A stretch of DNA of 42,867 nucleotides from an uncultured Actinomycetes bacterium (GCA_903928745.1 CAIYRR010000069.1:1-42867), one strand, 5' to 3'. Shown: positions 20,178 to 30,175, counted from the first letter of the stretch. The notes: generated by a model from the letters alone, not told the origin. Numbers and translations: made by a program.

Positions 20178-21384
20178 ATGGCATAAGCCCGTTGATGCTG
20201 TACATATTGGAATAAATCAGGCCCTTACTGCGCGAATTTGCTTCCCACATCATTCCATTGCCGGCATAAATCGTAATGTGGTGGATTGACCCAACCGTTC
20301 CATTAAATGAATAAAAGAGAAGGTCTCCGGGCACTAGGTCAGCAAATTTAACGTGCATCGTCGCAACTGAATAAAGGGCCGCGTTCAGGCGATCCCATCC
20401 TGGATACCCAAGACCTGCAGATTTGTAGGCTGCATAAACTAAACCAGAACAGTCATAGGAATTTGGACCTTGCGCGCCCCACACATATGGCTTGCGCGCC
20501 AGAACTTGCTTCTTCGCATATGCGACAGCTTTTATTCGCTGAGCCTCCGTAGATCGAATCGTTGAGCGACCCTTAAATCCGAGATCTGGCCACACTTTCT
20601 TCTGTCCTGGAGTTACTGCTGCCTGATTAGCGTTAGCTTCTTCAAGAAGTGCAAGTTGCCTTTGCTGTTCAAGCGTCGTGCGAACTTTCTTTGCACTTGC
20701 TAATTCCTTCATCAATTTATCTTGAACCTTTTGTAACTTGCTCACTTCAACTTGTTGAGCGGCCTTTGCATCATCGGCAATCTTTTTAGCCGCTGCAACT
20801 TTTTCGGTAGCCACTATCTGAGCGGCCTTTGCATCATCGGCTTGCTTCTTTGCCGCGCGCGCAACAATTTCTGCAGCTTTATATCGATCAAGCGCGGTGG
20901 AGTTATTTGAACCCAGTGTTCCGAGAATTGAAAGTCGATCTGCAAGATCTTGTGGGCCATTTGAACTCAAGAGCGGTTCGATATCTGTGAGTCCTCCACC
21001 CATGATGTAAGCATTGGAGGCAAGTCTTCCGATTACACGATGTGCTGCAGAGACAGCCTCTGAAGTTAATTTCGCATGTGCAGCTGCTGCTGTGGAAACC
21101 TTGATGGCGACACTTAACTCCGCTTGCGCGCGTTGATAAGAAGCTCTCGCGGCGTCAGATTTTGCAGTGAGCGTTCGAAGAGTTTGATTTGCTGCATTAA
21201 GTGTCGCTGCGGCTTTATTGGCTGCGGTTCTCTTTGCTGCTTCTGCTTTTTTTGCCGCTTCAATTTGAGCCAAAGTTGGTTTAGGGGTTTTTGCGTACGC
21301 CGGAGTTGTACTGCAGAGCAATCCTGCAACCATGGCAAAAGCAATCACGCGCGTGCGTCTCACTGGGGAACCTCCTGAGGGCAT
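20161..21384 (-). CDS. Secreted NlpC/P60 peptidoglycan hydrolase with N-terminal coiled coil
   Basis: 407 aa; signal peptide, Ala/Lys-rich coiled coil, C-terminal NlpC/P60 (NSYDCSGLVYAAY, PGDLLFYSFNGTVGSIHHITIYAGNGMMWEA). Confidence 0.92.
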   Translation of the reverse strand: MPSGGSPVRRTRVIAFAMVAGLLCSTTPAYAKTPKPTLAQIEAAKKAEAAKRTAANKAAATLNAANQTLRTLTAKSDAARASYQRAQAELSVAIKVSTAAAAHAKLTSEAVSAAHRVIGRLASNAYIMGGGLTDIEPLLSSNGPQDLADRLSILGTLGSNNSTALDRYKAAEIVARAAKKQADDAKAAQIVATEKVAAAKKIADDAKAAQQVEVSKLQKVQDKLMKELASAKKVRTTLEQQRQLALLEEANANQAAVTPGQKKVWPDLGFKGRSTIRSTEAQRIKAVAYAKKQVLARKPYVWGAQGPNSYDCSGLVYAAYKSAGLGYPGWDRLNAALYSVATMHVKFADLVPGDLLFYSFNGTVGSIHHITIYAGNGMMWEANSRSKGLIYSNMYSINGLMPFGGRV

Positions 21385-21433
21385 AATGCTAAATCATTGA
21401 CCTGCAATTAATGAGTAGAAATGGCCCGTGTCT

Positions 21434-22225
21434 TTAGTTGGCCACATCTCTGCGCCTAAATAAAACAGAGATAACTACCACTCCAACAACGAGATAGGCC
21501 GATACCACCCACATTGCATGCGAATACGAAGCGGTGAAATCCCCGCCTGATGACAAAGTTGTGATTAGTTGTCCAGGCATCCATTTCCCAGAATTCTTAA
21601 CTGTTGCGGCAATGATGTTTTCAATAATCAAAAGCCAAGCAACTCCCAAAGAAATAGCTGGAATTGGTGCGCGGAAAACTAAACCAAGAATCATTCCCAC
21701 TGTTCCATATGCAATAACAGAGAGGAAAACATTGATGAATGTATGGATCAATGAAGTCCCTGCATCAGCCGTCGTCCATGCAGTTGTAACAACTTTTGCC
21801 TTACCAGAGAGTCCAAAGGCAAGGGCCGTACTCACTGTGGCGGAGACGATTACCGAGACCAGTGCAAAGGAGCACATTGACAAGAACTTACCTAATAACA
21901 AAGTAAGTCTTTTGGGTTGGCGAACCAATAAATTGCGAAGCGTTCCATGTGTGTATTCCTGCGCAGTTTGAGATGCAAAAACGCAGAGCGCAACTAGACC
22001 AAGTAATCCCGCAGAACTACTAAAACCAATAGTCAGTCCATGAGCAAGCTCAAGAGTTTGACGCGTAACCATTTGTCCTTCACGAGCGTTACCTCGGGCA
22101 GAATCGATGAGTAGGAAAAGTAAGGAGGTAACCAATGCAGTTACTCCAGCCACGGCGCCCATGGTTCCCAGAAAGAGTGTTGGACGGCGAAGTTTGCGCC
22201 ATTCGGCAAAGAAAACGCGAATCAT
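21434..22225 (-). CDS. ABC-2 type transporter permease
   Basis: 263 aa, six hydrophobic segments, SQTAQEYTHGTLRNLLVRQPKR typical of ABC-2 permeases; adjacent to ATPase. Confidence 0.85.
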   Translation of the reverse strand: MIRVFFAEWRKLRRPTLFLGTMGAVAGVTALVTSLLFLLIDSARGNAREGQMVTRQTLELAHGLTIGFSSSAGLLGLVALCVFASQTAQEYTHGTLRNLLVRQPKRLTLLLGKFLSMCSFALVSVIVSATVSTALAFGLSGKAKVVTTAWTTADAGTSLIHTFINVFLSVIAYGTVGMILGLVFRAPIPAISLGVAWLLIIENIIAATVKNSGKWMPGQLITTLSSGGDFTASYSHAMWVVSAYLVVGVVVISVLFRRRDVAN

Positions 22226-23145
22226 TCTGAGTCCCCCGTCATTTCAAAGAAGGTTTCTTCCAGTGAAGGCAATACCGGTGCAAGTTGCGACAAAATTATT
22301 CCTGCATCGAATGCCATCTTGTTAAGAATCGGTGCCCACTCTGTTGGTCCAAGAATGTGTGCAGCATCTTCGATAATTGTTCCTTCATGTCCTGCGTTGT
22401 GTGCAATCTCTAGTAACTTCTTGAGATCTTGCGAATCCAAACTCTTGGCAATAATTGTTGGTTGTTGACGCAGCAATAGATCTTGAGTTTTGCCAGCAAA
22501 TATGACTTCACCTTTGCGCAACATCACTAATGAATCACTAATCACTTCAATTTCAGAAAGTAAGTGTGAGGAAACAAAAACAGTGGTTCCCTCATTTGCG
22601 AGTTCACGTAGTAATTCGCGAATCTCCTGTATGCCTGCAGGATCGAGTCCATTTGTTGGTTCATCGAGCATCAACAAATGTGGACTTGGTAATAACGCAG
22701 CTGCAATACCAAGTCGTTGCTTCATTCCGAGTGAATATGTTTTATATTTTGAATCTCCGCGATCACCAAGACCGACGCGATTGAGCAAACCTTGAACCAT
22801 GTCGGTGTCATATCCGCCGAGAGTTGCGAGCACTCTTAAGTTCTCCGCACCAGACAAAGCGGGATAAAACGCTGGCCCTTCAATCATTGCGCCTACTCGA
22901 TGGAGATAACGCTCTGGATGATTAATTGGTTGACCCAAGATCGTGCCACTTCCACCGGTTGGGGTGATTAAACCCAACAACATTCGCATAGTTGTGGTCT
23001 TGCCAGAGCCGTTAGGGCCAACGAAGCCACAAACGGTGCCGAGTGGAACTTCGAAATTCGCATGCGAAACAGCTGGTCTTTCACCATAGATCTTGGTGAG
23101 GTCTTTAACTGAAATCGCCAGCTCAGGATTTGTTTGAGTAGACAT
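22222..23145 (-). CDS. ABC transporter ATP-binding protein (ABC-2 exporter)
   Basis: 307 aa; Walker A GPNGSGKTTTMRMLLGL, signature YSLGMKQRLGIAAALL, Walker B LLMLDEPTNGLDPAG. Confidence 0.93.
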   Translation of the reverse strand: MSTQTNPELAISVKDLTKIYGERPAVSHANFEVPLGTVCGFVGPNGSGKTTTMRMLLGLITPTGGSGTILGQPINHPERYLHRVGAMIEGPAFYPALSGAENLRVLATLGGYDTDMVQGLLNRVGLGDRGDSKYKTYSLGMKQRLGIAAALLPSPHLLMLDEPTNGLDPAGIQEIRELLRELANEGTTVFVSSHLLSEIEVISDSLVMLRKGEVIFAGKTQDLLLRQQPTIIAKSLDSQDLKKLLEIAHNAGHEGTIIEDAAHILGPTEWAPILNKMAFDAGIILSQLAPVLPSLEETFFEMTGDSE

Positions 23146-23167
23146 GTTCGCACCTTACACTTGCCAC

Positions 23168-24385
23168 ATGAGTAAACGCCCCTGGGGTTATCAACCTCAG
23201 AACCAACGCCCCGAACCATCTTGGGAGTTGCACCCTGACACGCATGCAATACGCACGGGTTTGGCTCGTTCGGGCTTTGGGGAAACATCTGAGGCGCTTT
23301 ATCTCAACAGTGGATTTACCTATTCAAGCGCCGAACAAGCGGAATCTTCTTTCGCTGAAGAAACAGATCACTTTCTTTATGGACGTTTCGCAAACCCAAC
23401 AATTTCAATGTTTGAGCAACGCCTCGCCGCAATCGAAGGCGCGGAGTTATGCGTCGGTACAGGTTCTGGCATGTCTGCAATGTTTGCCTCCATTGCATGT
23501 CTCGTTAAAGCCGGAGATCACATCGTCGCTTCTGCCTCAATGTTTAGCTCTTGCTATGTAGTCCTTATGGAAATCCTTCCAAAGTGGGGAATCACCACCG
23601 AACTCGTTAAAGGTAATGACCCAGATGTTTGGGCAAAAGCGCTTTCCAAACCAACGAAAGTTGTTTTCTTGGAAACACCAAGTAATCCAATGTTAGATGT
23701 TGTCGATATTCGAATGGTCAGCGAATTGGCACACAAAGTTGGTGCGACAGTGATCATCGACAATGTGATGGCTTCTCCTGTATTACAAAAGCCACTCGAA
23801 CACGGCGCAGATGTGGTTATGTACTCTGCAACCAAACATATCGACGGCCAAGGTCGCGTTCTGGCTGGAGCGATCTTGGGAAGTGCCGCCTACATCAAAG
23901 AACAACTCAATCCTTTTATCCGCCATACCGGACCATCTCTGAGTCCTTTCAATGCGTGGGTTCTCGTTAAATCATTAGAAACGATGAGTATGCGCGTCGA
24001 GCGCATGAATACCAGCGCACAGTTAATTGCTGAATTCCTAGAAACGCGTCCTGAAATCAAATCAGTTCGTTATCCCGGCTTGAAATCCCACCCAGGTTAT
24101 GCGGTTTCTCAAAAGCAGATGGATGGTGGCGGATCTACCATTGGAATCGAATTTGCGGGAAAACGCGCTGAAACATTTGCCTTCATGAATGCACTGCGAG
24201 TTATAGACATTTCCAATAACTTGGGTGATAGCAAATCGCTTATTACGCACCCTGCATCAAGTACGCATAGGCGTTTAGCCCCTGAAGTCCAAGCTGAAAT
24301 GGGAATTACTGAGTCAGTGTTAAGACTTTCTGTTGGACTCGAACATCCTGCAGATCTACTGAGGGATATTGAACAAGCGCTTTAA
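23168..24385 (+). CDS. metZ: O-succinylhomoserine sulfhydrylase (Cys/Met PLP-dependent enzyme)
   Basis: PLP lysine motif VVMYSATKHIDGQGRVLAG, ETPSNPMLDVVDI, C-term LRLSVGLEHPADLLRDIEQAL. ORF track begins at 23144; MSKRPWGYQ start at 23168 preferred. Confidence 0.88.
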   Translation: MSKRPWGYQPQNQRPEPSWELHPDTHAIRTGLARSGFGETSEALYLNSGFTYSSAEQAESSFAEETDHFLYGRFANPTISMFEQRLAAIEGAELCVGTGSGMSAMFASIACLVKAGDHIVASASMFSSCYVVLMEILPKWGITTELVKGNDPDVWAKALSKPTKVVFLETPSNPMLDVVDIRMVSELAHKVGATVIIDNVMASPVLQKPLEHGADVVMYSATKHIDGQGRVLAGAILGSAAYIKEQLNPFIRHTGPSLSPFNAWVLVKSLETMSMRVERMNTSAQLIAEFLETRPEIKSVRYPGLKSHPGYAVSQKQMDGGGSTIGIEFAGKRAETFAFMNALRVIDISNNLGDSKSLITHPASSTHRRLAPEVQAEMGITESVLRLSVGLEHPADLLRDIEQAL

Positions 24386-25275
24386 ATTACGAGTTGAGCC
24401 ACAACTAAAAGCAATGAATACAAACTCAAATACGTAATGGACCAATGAAAGATTTTTCCGGCAGTTTTTGCATATGAGTCTGAATTATCTCGCAATTGCA
24501 GGAGTTGATAAGCAAATACCAATCCGAGTGCAATCGTAATGATTAGGGCCCAAAGTGGAAGTTTTGCTGTCTCAATTAATACGACCGATGAAATGATCAT
24601 CGCAATTGTGTGAAACCACATTTCAACTCGGACGCGGGCCCTTGTTGCAACGACAGGAAGCATAGGAACACCAGCTGCTGCATAGTCATCTTTATATTTG
24701 ATTGCCAGAGCCCAAAAATGTGGTGGTGTCCAAAAGAAAATTACTAAGAAAAATGCGAGCGCGGACACTGACAATGAGTTTGTAATTGCTGCCCATCCGA
24801 TGAAAACAGGCATACATCCCGCTGCTCCACCCCACACAATATTTTGTGCAGTCCGGCGCTTTAGCCCCATTGTGTAAACAAGAACGTAAAATGCAATCGC
24901 TACAAGAGTTAACAACGTAGCCATCGGCGTTGTGAAAAACCAAAAGATGATGAGAGAAAGCAAACCAATTGCAGTTGCAAATATTGTTGCTTCTTTCTTA
25001 TTAAGAACTCCAGTAACAAGTGGGCGTTTTGCGGTTCGCGCCATTAATTTATCTAAATCATTTTCAATAACCATATTGAATGCATTTGCCGACCCTGCAG
25101 CTAAGGTTCCGCCACCAATTGCAGCCAGTGTTACACCCCAACCAGGTAATCCTTTTTGGGCCAAGACCATCGCGGGCAAAGTTGAGATCAATAAAAGCTC
25201 GACAACCCTCAATTTCATGAGATCTATGTATCCACGGGCTTGTTCGCGCATGGGAGCACGCGTGGGGATTGTCAT
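24382..25275 (-). CDS. ctaB: Protoheme IX farnesyltransferase (heme O synthase)
   Basis: 297 aa; UbiA-family NAFNMVIENDLDKLMARTAKRPLVTG, ALAIKYKDDYAAAGVPMLPVV. Confidence 0.94.
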   Translation of the reverse strand: MTIPTRAPMREQARGYIDLMKLRVVELLLISTLPAMVLAQKGLPGWGVTLAAIGGGTLAAGSANAFNMVIENDLDKLMARTAKRPLVTGVLNKKEATIFATAIGLLSLIIFWFFTTPMATLLTLVAIAFYVLVYTMGLKRRTAQNIVWGGAAGCMPVFIGWAAITNSLSVSALAFFLVIFFWTPPHFWALAIKYKDDYAAAGVPMLPVVATRARVRVEMWFHTIAMIISSVVLIETAKLPLWALIITIALGLVFAYQLLQLRDNSDSYAKTAGKIFHWSITYLSLYSLLLVVAQLVI

Positions 25276-25364
25276 TGGGCAAGATTACTCAGCAATGCTG
25301 AACGCTGTTCCCAGGATCCTCACAGATAGACGGGTTAATTTTCACCTAACGAAAGGGAGTCACC

Positions 25365-25781
25365 ATGACAACGAATACGCCAAAGCCTGAATGGTTTCAG
25401 CTCGCAGATGCCGATAACGAGGGCGCACTAAGCCGCCGTAGCCGGATTACCCGCCGTGGACGCGTTGTGGCCTTGACTGCTCCCCTTCTCCTAGTAGCCA
25501 CCGCCTTTGGCTTTGCCCAAGCATCCGAGCAAGGAAGCACCATTGCCACCCAATCTGTGGCCTCGGCCCCTGTTGCTCAAACTTCTCCTGCTTCGACACC
25601 TGATGTAAGCCAACCAGTGTCCGTAGCGACACACACTGCCTCCCAAAGTTCTTTATCTAAGCCAGCCTCTTCCACTTCACTTGGAGCGCTGAGCGCACCA
25701 AAGGTGAAGATTGCTGCTGGATCCGGCGACGATGGAGAAGGCGATGACGAAGGCGACGATCAAGAAGGCGAAGACGACTAA
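25365..25781 (+). CDS. Membrane-anchored or secreted protein with Ser/Thr/Ala-rich linker and highly acidic C-terminal tail
   Basis: 138 aa; one hydrophobic segment after an Arg-rich N-terminus (RRSRITRRGRVVALTAPLLLVATAFGFA), C-term GSGDDGEGDDEGDDQEGEDD; good RBS (AAAGGGAG). Confidence 0.8.
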   Translation: MTTNTPKPEWFQLADADNEGALSRRSRITRRGRVVALTAPLLLVATAFGFAQASEQGSTIATQSVASAPVAQTSPASTPDVSQPVSVATHTASQSSLSKPASSTSLGALSAPKVKIAAGSGDDGEGDDEGDDQEGEDD

Positions 25782-25799
25782 GGAAGATATTCTCAGGGG

Positions 25800-26921
25800 A
25801 TGCGACCGCGTCCCTTCATCTTCATGCTTCTGAGCGCCCTTTTATTTGCCGCAAGTTTCACATCTGAATCCAATGCTGATGACACTCTCACCGCAACGAC
25901 TCGTTCAGTAACGACAAGTTCGGTTTCCACAAAACTTGTTCTTGCCAAAACAATTTTTGGCGTGATCACACCGAAGTCTGTCCGTGCTTCAGGAACTGGA
26001 CTCGTCAGCGCACATAACATGATGTATCGCCACTCTGTAACTATTTACGACTCTCACACTCTTGAACTACTCCACACCGTGCCTGACACGGTTGAACTCT
26101 CGAAATTCGGATACACGCAATATTCCGGGAATTACAAAGGTGCGCCGGTTGAGGGGTCATATTCACCCGACGGAAAATATCTTTATGTAACAAATTACGC
26201 GATGTACGGAAAAGGGTTTGACCATGAAGGTCATGACACCTGCAGCCCCGCATCGAAATTTGATCGAAGTTTTCTCTACCGGATTAATCTGACTAGCTAC
26301 GAAATCGACGCGATCTACCAAGTGGGAGTAGTGCCTAAGGTTGTTGAAGTCACGCCAGATAATAAATATCTTCTCGTAACCAATTGGTGTTCCTATGACC
26401 TCACTGTCATTTCTGTAGCAAGTCAAAAAGTTATCAGGACAATTCCTATCGGCGCCTACCCACGAGGCATTGTTGTTTCGAAAGATTCAACGACTGCCTA
26501 CGTTGCACAAATGGGCGGAGCAACTATTCACCAAATCGATTTGAAAACATTCAAAACCAAACTAATTCCGATTGGTGTGAATCCTCGCGCCATCGTTTTA
26601 TCCCCTGACAATACAAAACTCTACGCAACACTCAATCTGTCAGGAAAAGTCACCGCTTACGACCTTCTTAAGCACCGAACAATCGCCACGGTAACAACAG
26701 GCAAAGCAGCTCGAAGTCTTGCAATTTCAAGTGATGGGACAGCCCTATTTGTAGTTAATTTTGAAAGTGGAACAGTTTCAAAGTTAAATGCAGCAAATTT
26801 GAAGATCCTTCAAACTGTAAAAGTCTGTACGCAACCCATCGGTGTTACATACGATTCAACAACAGATAGAACCTGGGTCGCCTGTTATCTAGGACAAATA
26901 AAGGTCTTCAATAACCTCTAA
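25800..26921 (+). CDS. Secreted YVTN-family beta-propeller protein
   Basis: 373 aa; signal peptide and repeated PDGKYLYVTN / PDNKYLLVTN / SPDNTKLYATL / SSDGTALFVVN blades. Confidence 0.88.
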   Translation: MRPRPFIFMLLSALLFAASFTSESNADDTLTATTRSVTTSSVSTKLVLAKTIFGVITPKSVRASGTGLVSAHNMMYRHSVTIYDSHTLELLHTVPDTVELSKFGYTQYSGNYKGAPVEGSYSPDGKYLYVTNYAMYGKGFDHEGHDTCSPASKFDRSFLYRINLTSYEIDAIYQVGVVPKVVEVTPDNKYLLVTNWCSYDLTVISVASQKVIRTIPIGAYPRGIVVSKDSTTAYVAQMGGATIHQIDLKTFKTKLIPIGVNPRAIVLSPDNTKLYATLNLSGKVTAYDLLKHRTIATVTTGKAARSLAISSDGTALFVVNFESGTVSKLNAANLKILQTVKVCTQPIGVTYDSTTDRTWVACYLGQIKVFNNL

Positions 26922-28111
26922 ATAGTTGGACTTGGCGAGGTTTCAGAAGTTGGTTCCACTACGGGAGCGCTCAACGGAGCGGCCAATTTTCCAAATAATT
27001 TATCAATCACCGTACGTGCATTATTAGTTGGAGTCCAACCCACGCGAATTCGATCAGCAATTGCCACAACTATGTATTGGCGATCAGCTGAATCAACATA
27101 ACCAGCCAAGCTCACCGTTCCATCTAAAGTTCCAGTTTTTGCATGAACAAGACCGACAGCTTGCGGTGCGGTTGTTAAATATCTTTTTTCGAGAGTTCCA
27201 GAGACTCCAGAGATCGGAAGTCCTTCATAAATCGGAAGAAATTTTGGATTGTCTCGGATGGTTTGCAAAAGATCAGCAACTACTTTCGCGGTCACCCGAT
27301 CTTCTTTGGATAATCCACTTCCATCGAAAATCTCAAGTCCGGTTGTGTTAACTCCAAGCCGAGCTGCAGCGTCGTGAATTGTAAGAGAGACGCCTAACGG
27401 GCTCATGCCATATCCGGCAACACTGGCTGCGTTGAGAACCATCCGATTGGCCAAATTATTATCACTCCATAAAATCGCGAACTCAACCATTTCTCGGACT
27501 GTTGGAGAAATTACTGTCGCGATTTCTTCCTTTGAATTAGCAGCGACATCACCGGGTGATATTGGAGTAAGTGTTGCTTTAAAACCTGCATCCTTAAATG
27601 CAGATTTAATTAAATCTGCATCTTTAGTAAAGATTCCGGTGTAATGAATCACAACACTCTGAAAGGCTTTACCTTGGGAATTCTTCAATACTGGGATGGC
27701 TTTTTTCACTAGATTGCCGATCCAGGCTCTCTTATTAGAGACTGAATCTTTATATGTTGCCGTTAACCAAGGATCATGCGAGCCAACAAGAACCAAGTTT
27801 GCCGACTTACTCCCAGAAAAAAGATGAGTCGCATATCGAGTTTCCGGATCCAAGAACTCCAAAGTCGCGGTCGCTGCAAAAACCTTCATCACCGAGGCCG
27901 GTTTTCGAGGGGATGTGGAATCTTTTTCAAAAACAACTTCTCCCGTCGAGCGATCAATAACGATCATCGCTGGGTTGGCAAGTGAAGGAGAAAGTGCAGC
28001 TTGCTCAAAGTACTGAACGATTTTCGATGGAGGAAGGGTCGTCGCACCATGGGCAGGGAAAACGCCAAAGTTGAGGATGACAACTAATGACGTTGCGAGA
28101 ACCTTCTTCAT
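26918..28111 (-). CDS. dacB: D-alanyl-D-alanine carboxypeptidase/endopeptidase (PBP4, DacB family)
   Basis: 397 aa; SVMK (SxxK), SDNNLANRM (SxN), HAKTGTLDGT (KTG), signal peptide. Confidence 0.92.
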   Translation of the reverse strand: MKKVLATSLVVILNFGVFPAHGATTLPPSKIVQYFEQAALSPSLANPAMIVIDRSTGEVVFEKDSTSPRKPASVMKVFAATATLEFLDPETRYATHLFSGSKSANLVLVGSHDPWLTATYKDSVSNKRAWIGNLVKKAIPVLKNSQGKAFQSVVIHYTGIFTKDADLIKSAFKDAGFKATLTPISPGDVAANSKEEIATVISPTVREMVEFAILWSDNNLANRMVLNAASVAGYGMSPLGVSLTIHDAAARLGVNTTGLEIFDGSGLSKEDRVTAKVVADLLQTIRDNPKFLPIYEGLPISGVSGTLEKRYLTTAPQAVGLVHAKTGTLDGTVSLAGYVDSADRQYIVVAIADRIRVGWTPTNNARTVIDKLFGKLAAPLSAPVVEPTSETSPSPTI

Positions 28112-28115
28112 AAAA

Positions 28116-28490
28116 CTATTTCCAGAAAAGCGCGATGAGAATGTTTAGCGTTGTGAGTCCTACCAAAGTGAGCCAGATAGAGTTCTTAAGCTCTGGCTTC
28201 TTCACATTGCGGAATCCGATAACGATTATCGCTAGAAGAACAAGTAACTTTACGGAAACCCAACCGTTATTAAGTAGGGGCCATTTCTCTGCGTCTTGCG
28301 TGTGCAAAGGCGTACGCAGTCCAACCATGGCGACACCCGCGACAAGAGCGGTGAGCGCTGTATGCATGGCACCAGGATGAAGTTTGCGAGGGTTCTTCTT
28401 AAATTGGTGGAGCAAAAGTCCTAGCAGCGCAGAAATACTGAGCACATGAATAATAAGTAAAATCGAACTAACCCAACCAAGTGCACTCAT
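28116..28490 (-). CDS. Small four-TM membrane protein, unknown function
   Basis: 124 aa, four hydrophobic segments, directly upstream of dacB on the same strand. Confidence 0.7.
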   Translation of the reverse strand: MSALGWVSSILLIIHVLSISALLGLLLHQFKKNPRKLHPGAMHTALTALVAGVAMVGLRTPLHTQDAEKWPLLNNGWVSVKLLVLLAIIVIGFRNVKKPELKNSIWLTLVGLTTLNILIALFWK

Positions 28491-28553
28491 GTTTTCTCCT
28501 TAGCGCGTGCGCGCAAATAGCGTTTCCAATGTATTCAGTTTAGAGTGCTCATC

Positions 28554-29192
28554 ATGCTTCCACCTGCAACCATCGGCCCTGGGGAATTTTTCCCAGTTGT
28601 CGGCGTTGGTCCGCATCCGGACCCTTTGCCAACGGAGGCCCACTTTGACCCTGAACTTCTCGCCAACGGCGATCGCAGAAATGTACTAGATAAATATCGT
28701 TATTGGAGTGTTGAAGCAATAGTTGCCGATCTCAATACCAAGCGACATGGTTTGCAGATAGCAATCGAAAATTGGCAACACGATTTAAATATCGGCTCCA
28801 TTGTTCGTACAGCAAACGCGTTTAACGTCTCAGGTGTACATATAGTGGGTAAGCGTGACTGGAATAAGCGCGGTGCCATGGTGACCGATCGCTATCTCAG
28901 CGTTCATCATCATCCAACAGTTGAGGACTTGGCGGCTTGGGCTGCTGAAAATAGCCTTCCACTCATTGGGATCGACAATGTTCCTGGATCTCTTCGCCTA
29001 GAAGGTGCTCAATTGCCTGAGAATTGTCTGCTTTTGTTCGGTCAAGAAGGTGCCGGAATGTCGGATGAGGGCATTGCTGCTTGCTCGGTTATGTATGCAA
29101 TTGATCAATATGGTTCGACAAGGTCGATGAATGCCTCAGCAGCAGGGGCAATCGCTATGTATCACTGGGCGTTGCAGCATCTTCCTCGATAA
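28554..29192 (+). CDS. TrmH/SpoU family RNA methyltransferase
   Basis: NIGSIVRTANAFNVSGVHIVG, LLLFGQEGAGMSDEGI, GSTRSMNASAAGAIAMYHW (SPOUT motifs 1-3). GTG at 28545 is an alternative start. Confidence 0.92.
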   Translation: MLPPATIGPGEFFPVVGVGPHPDPLPTEAHFDPELLANGDRRNVLDKYRYWSVEAIVADLNTKRHGLQIAIENWQHDLNIGSIVRTANAFNVSGVHIVGKRDWNKRGAMVTDRYLSVHHHPTVEDLAAWAAENSLPLIGIDNVPGSLRLEGAQLPENCLLLFGQEGAGMSDEGIAACSVMYAIDQYGSTRSMNASAAGAIAMYHWALQHLPR

Positions 29193-30114
29193 GAAGTTCT
29201 GAAACAGAGGCAAGTCGCCTCACTATTTCATCTGCTTCATCGATTCGACCCAATGTGCGCATGACATCAGCCATCCGCGTTTCAACATCAATAATGAATT
29301 CAAAATCTCTTGGATCTTCATCTGTGGATGTTTGCAAAACTCGGTCCAAGGTTGCCAAACCATCATCCAATTTACCCAAAAGTATTTGAGCTTTGCCGTA
29401 TTCCAACAATGCAAAAGTTTCGCGTGAATGATCATGAGCTGTTTCGAAAACATCAAGTGCTTTTCGCGCGGTTTCTAAAGCCAAATCCCCTTGTCCTAAT
29501 TCAACAAGGCACCCCGCAATCTTTTGATCACAGCGTCCCACATGAATAACTTCACGATTCTTCTTATACAAGGCCCGTGCTTCAGTAAAACTTGCGAGCG
29601 CATCATCCCAATTCTTTACTTCGCGATATGCGCACCCAATCAGGTGCAAATCATTTGCCGCACCGATTTCGTCGCCATCAACTAAATGCTCTTGTGCGCA
29701 TTCGCGCATAGTGTCGATAACTTTCTGATAATTCTTAGATGAATACCACCACTCGCCGAGTGTGCATGCGAGTTCGAGAGCAATGGGAGATTTGTTCGTA
29801 CGCAAAATTTCGACAGCCTTACTCATTGCGTGTGCTGCTTCTTCCATGCGCTTGAGTTGGTTGAGGTTGTATCCAATTGCTGAATACGCCTGGGCGAGTC
29901 CTTCACTTGGCGCGTTGGCACCCAAATCCGAATAAATATCGCAAGCAGTTTCGGCAAGCGCTAAAGCTTCGTCATATTGTCCGCGCGCATAAATACGCGC
30001 ACTTAATTCATAGTATGTGCTGGCACGTTCGGCTCCATCAACTTCAGGAATGCGATCCCACAGCATCTCCTCGGTTACGAGCTCGTCCTGACCTGCTTCG
30101 TCATCTTCGCTCAT
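29155..30114 (-). CDS. Tetratricopeptide-repeat protein
   Basis: 319 aa, repeated TPR-like helices (GQYDEALALAETACDIYSDLG, KNWDDALASFTEARALYKKN, GQGDLALETARKALDVFE). Confidence 0.8.
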   Translation of the reverse strand: MSEDDEAGQDELVTEEMLWDRIPEVDGAERASTYYELSARIYARGQYDEALALAETACDIYSDLGANAPSEGLAQAYSAIGYNLNQLKRMEEAAHAMSKAVEILRTNKSPIALELACTLGEWWYSSKNYQKVIDTMRECAQEHLVDGDEIGAANDLHLIGCAYREVKNWDDALASFTEARALYKKNREVIHVGRCDQKIAGCLVELGQGDLALETARKALDVFETAHDHSRETFALLEYGKAQILLGKLDDGLATLDRVLQTSTDEDPRDFEFIIDVETRMADVMRTLGRIDEADEIVRRLASVSELLIEEDAATPSDT

Positions 30115-30175
30115 GCCACCTCCATCACCCTTCGAACTCTATACTTAGAGCCAAGAGACGGTGAGCATAACGGGT

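Noticed and set aside
20701-20880. Internal repeats in the NlpC/P60 gene (GAGCGGCCTTTGCATCATCGGC occurring twice)
   Set aside because: Explained by the repetitive Ala/Lys coiled-coil coding sequence rather than a mobile or regulatory repeat.
28503-28514. GCGCGTGCGCGC near the trmH/membrane-protein divergent start as an operator
   Set aside because: Imperfect palindrome and low complexity; no supporting second site.
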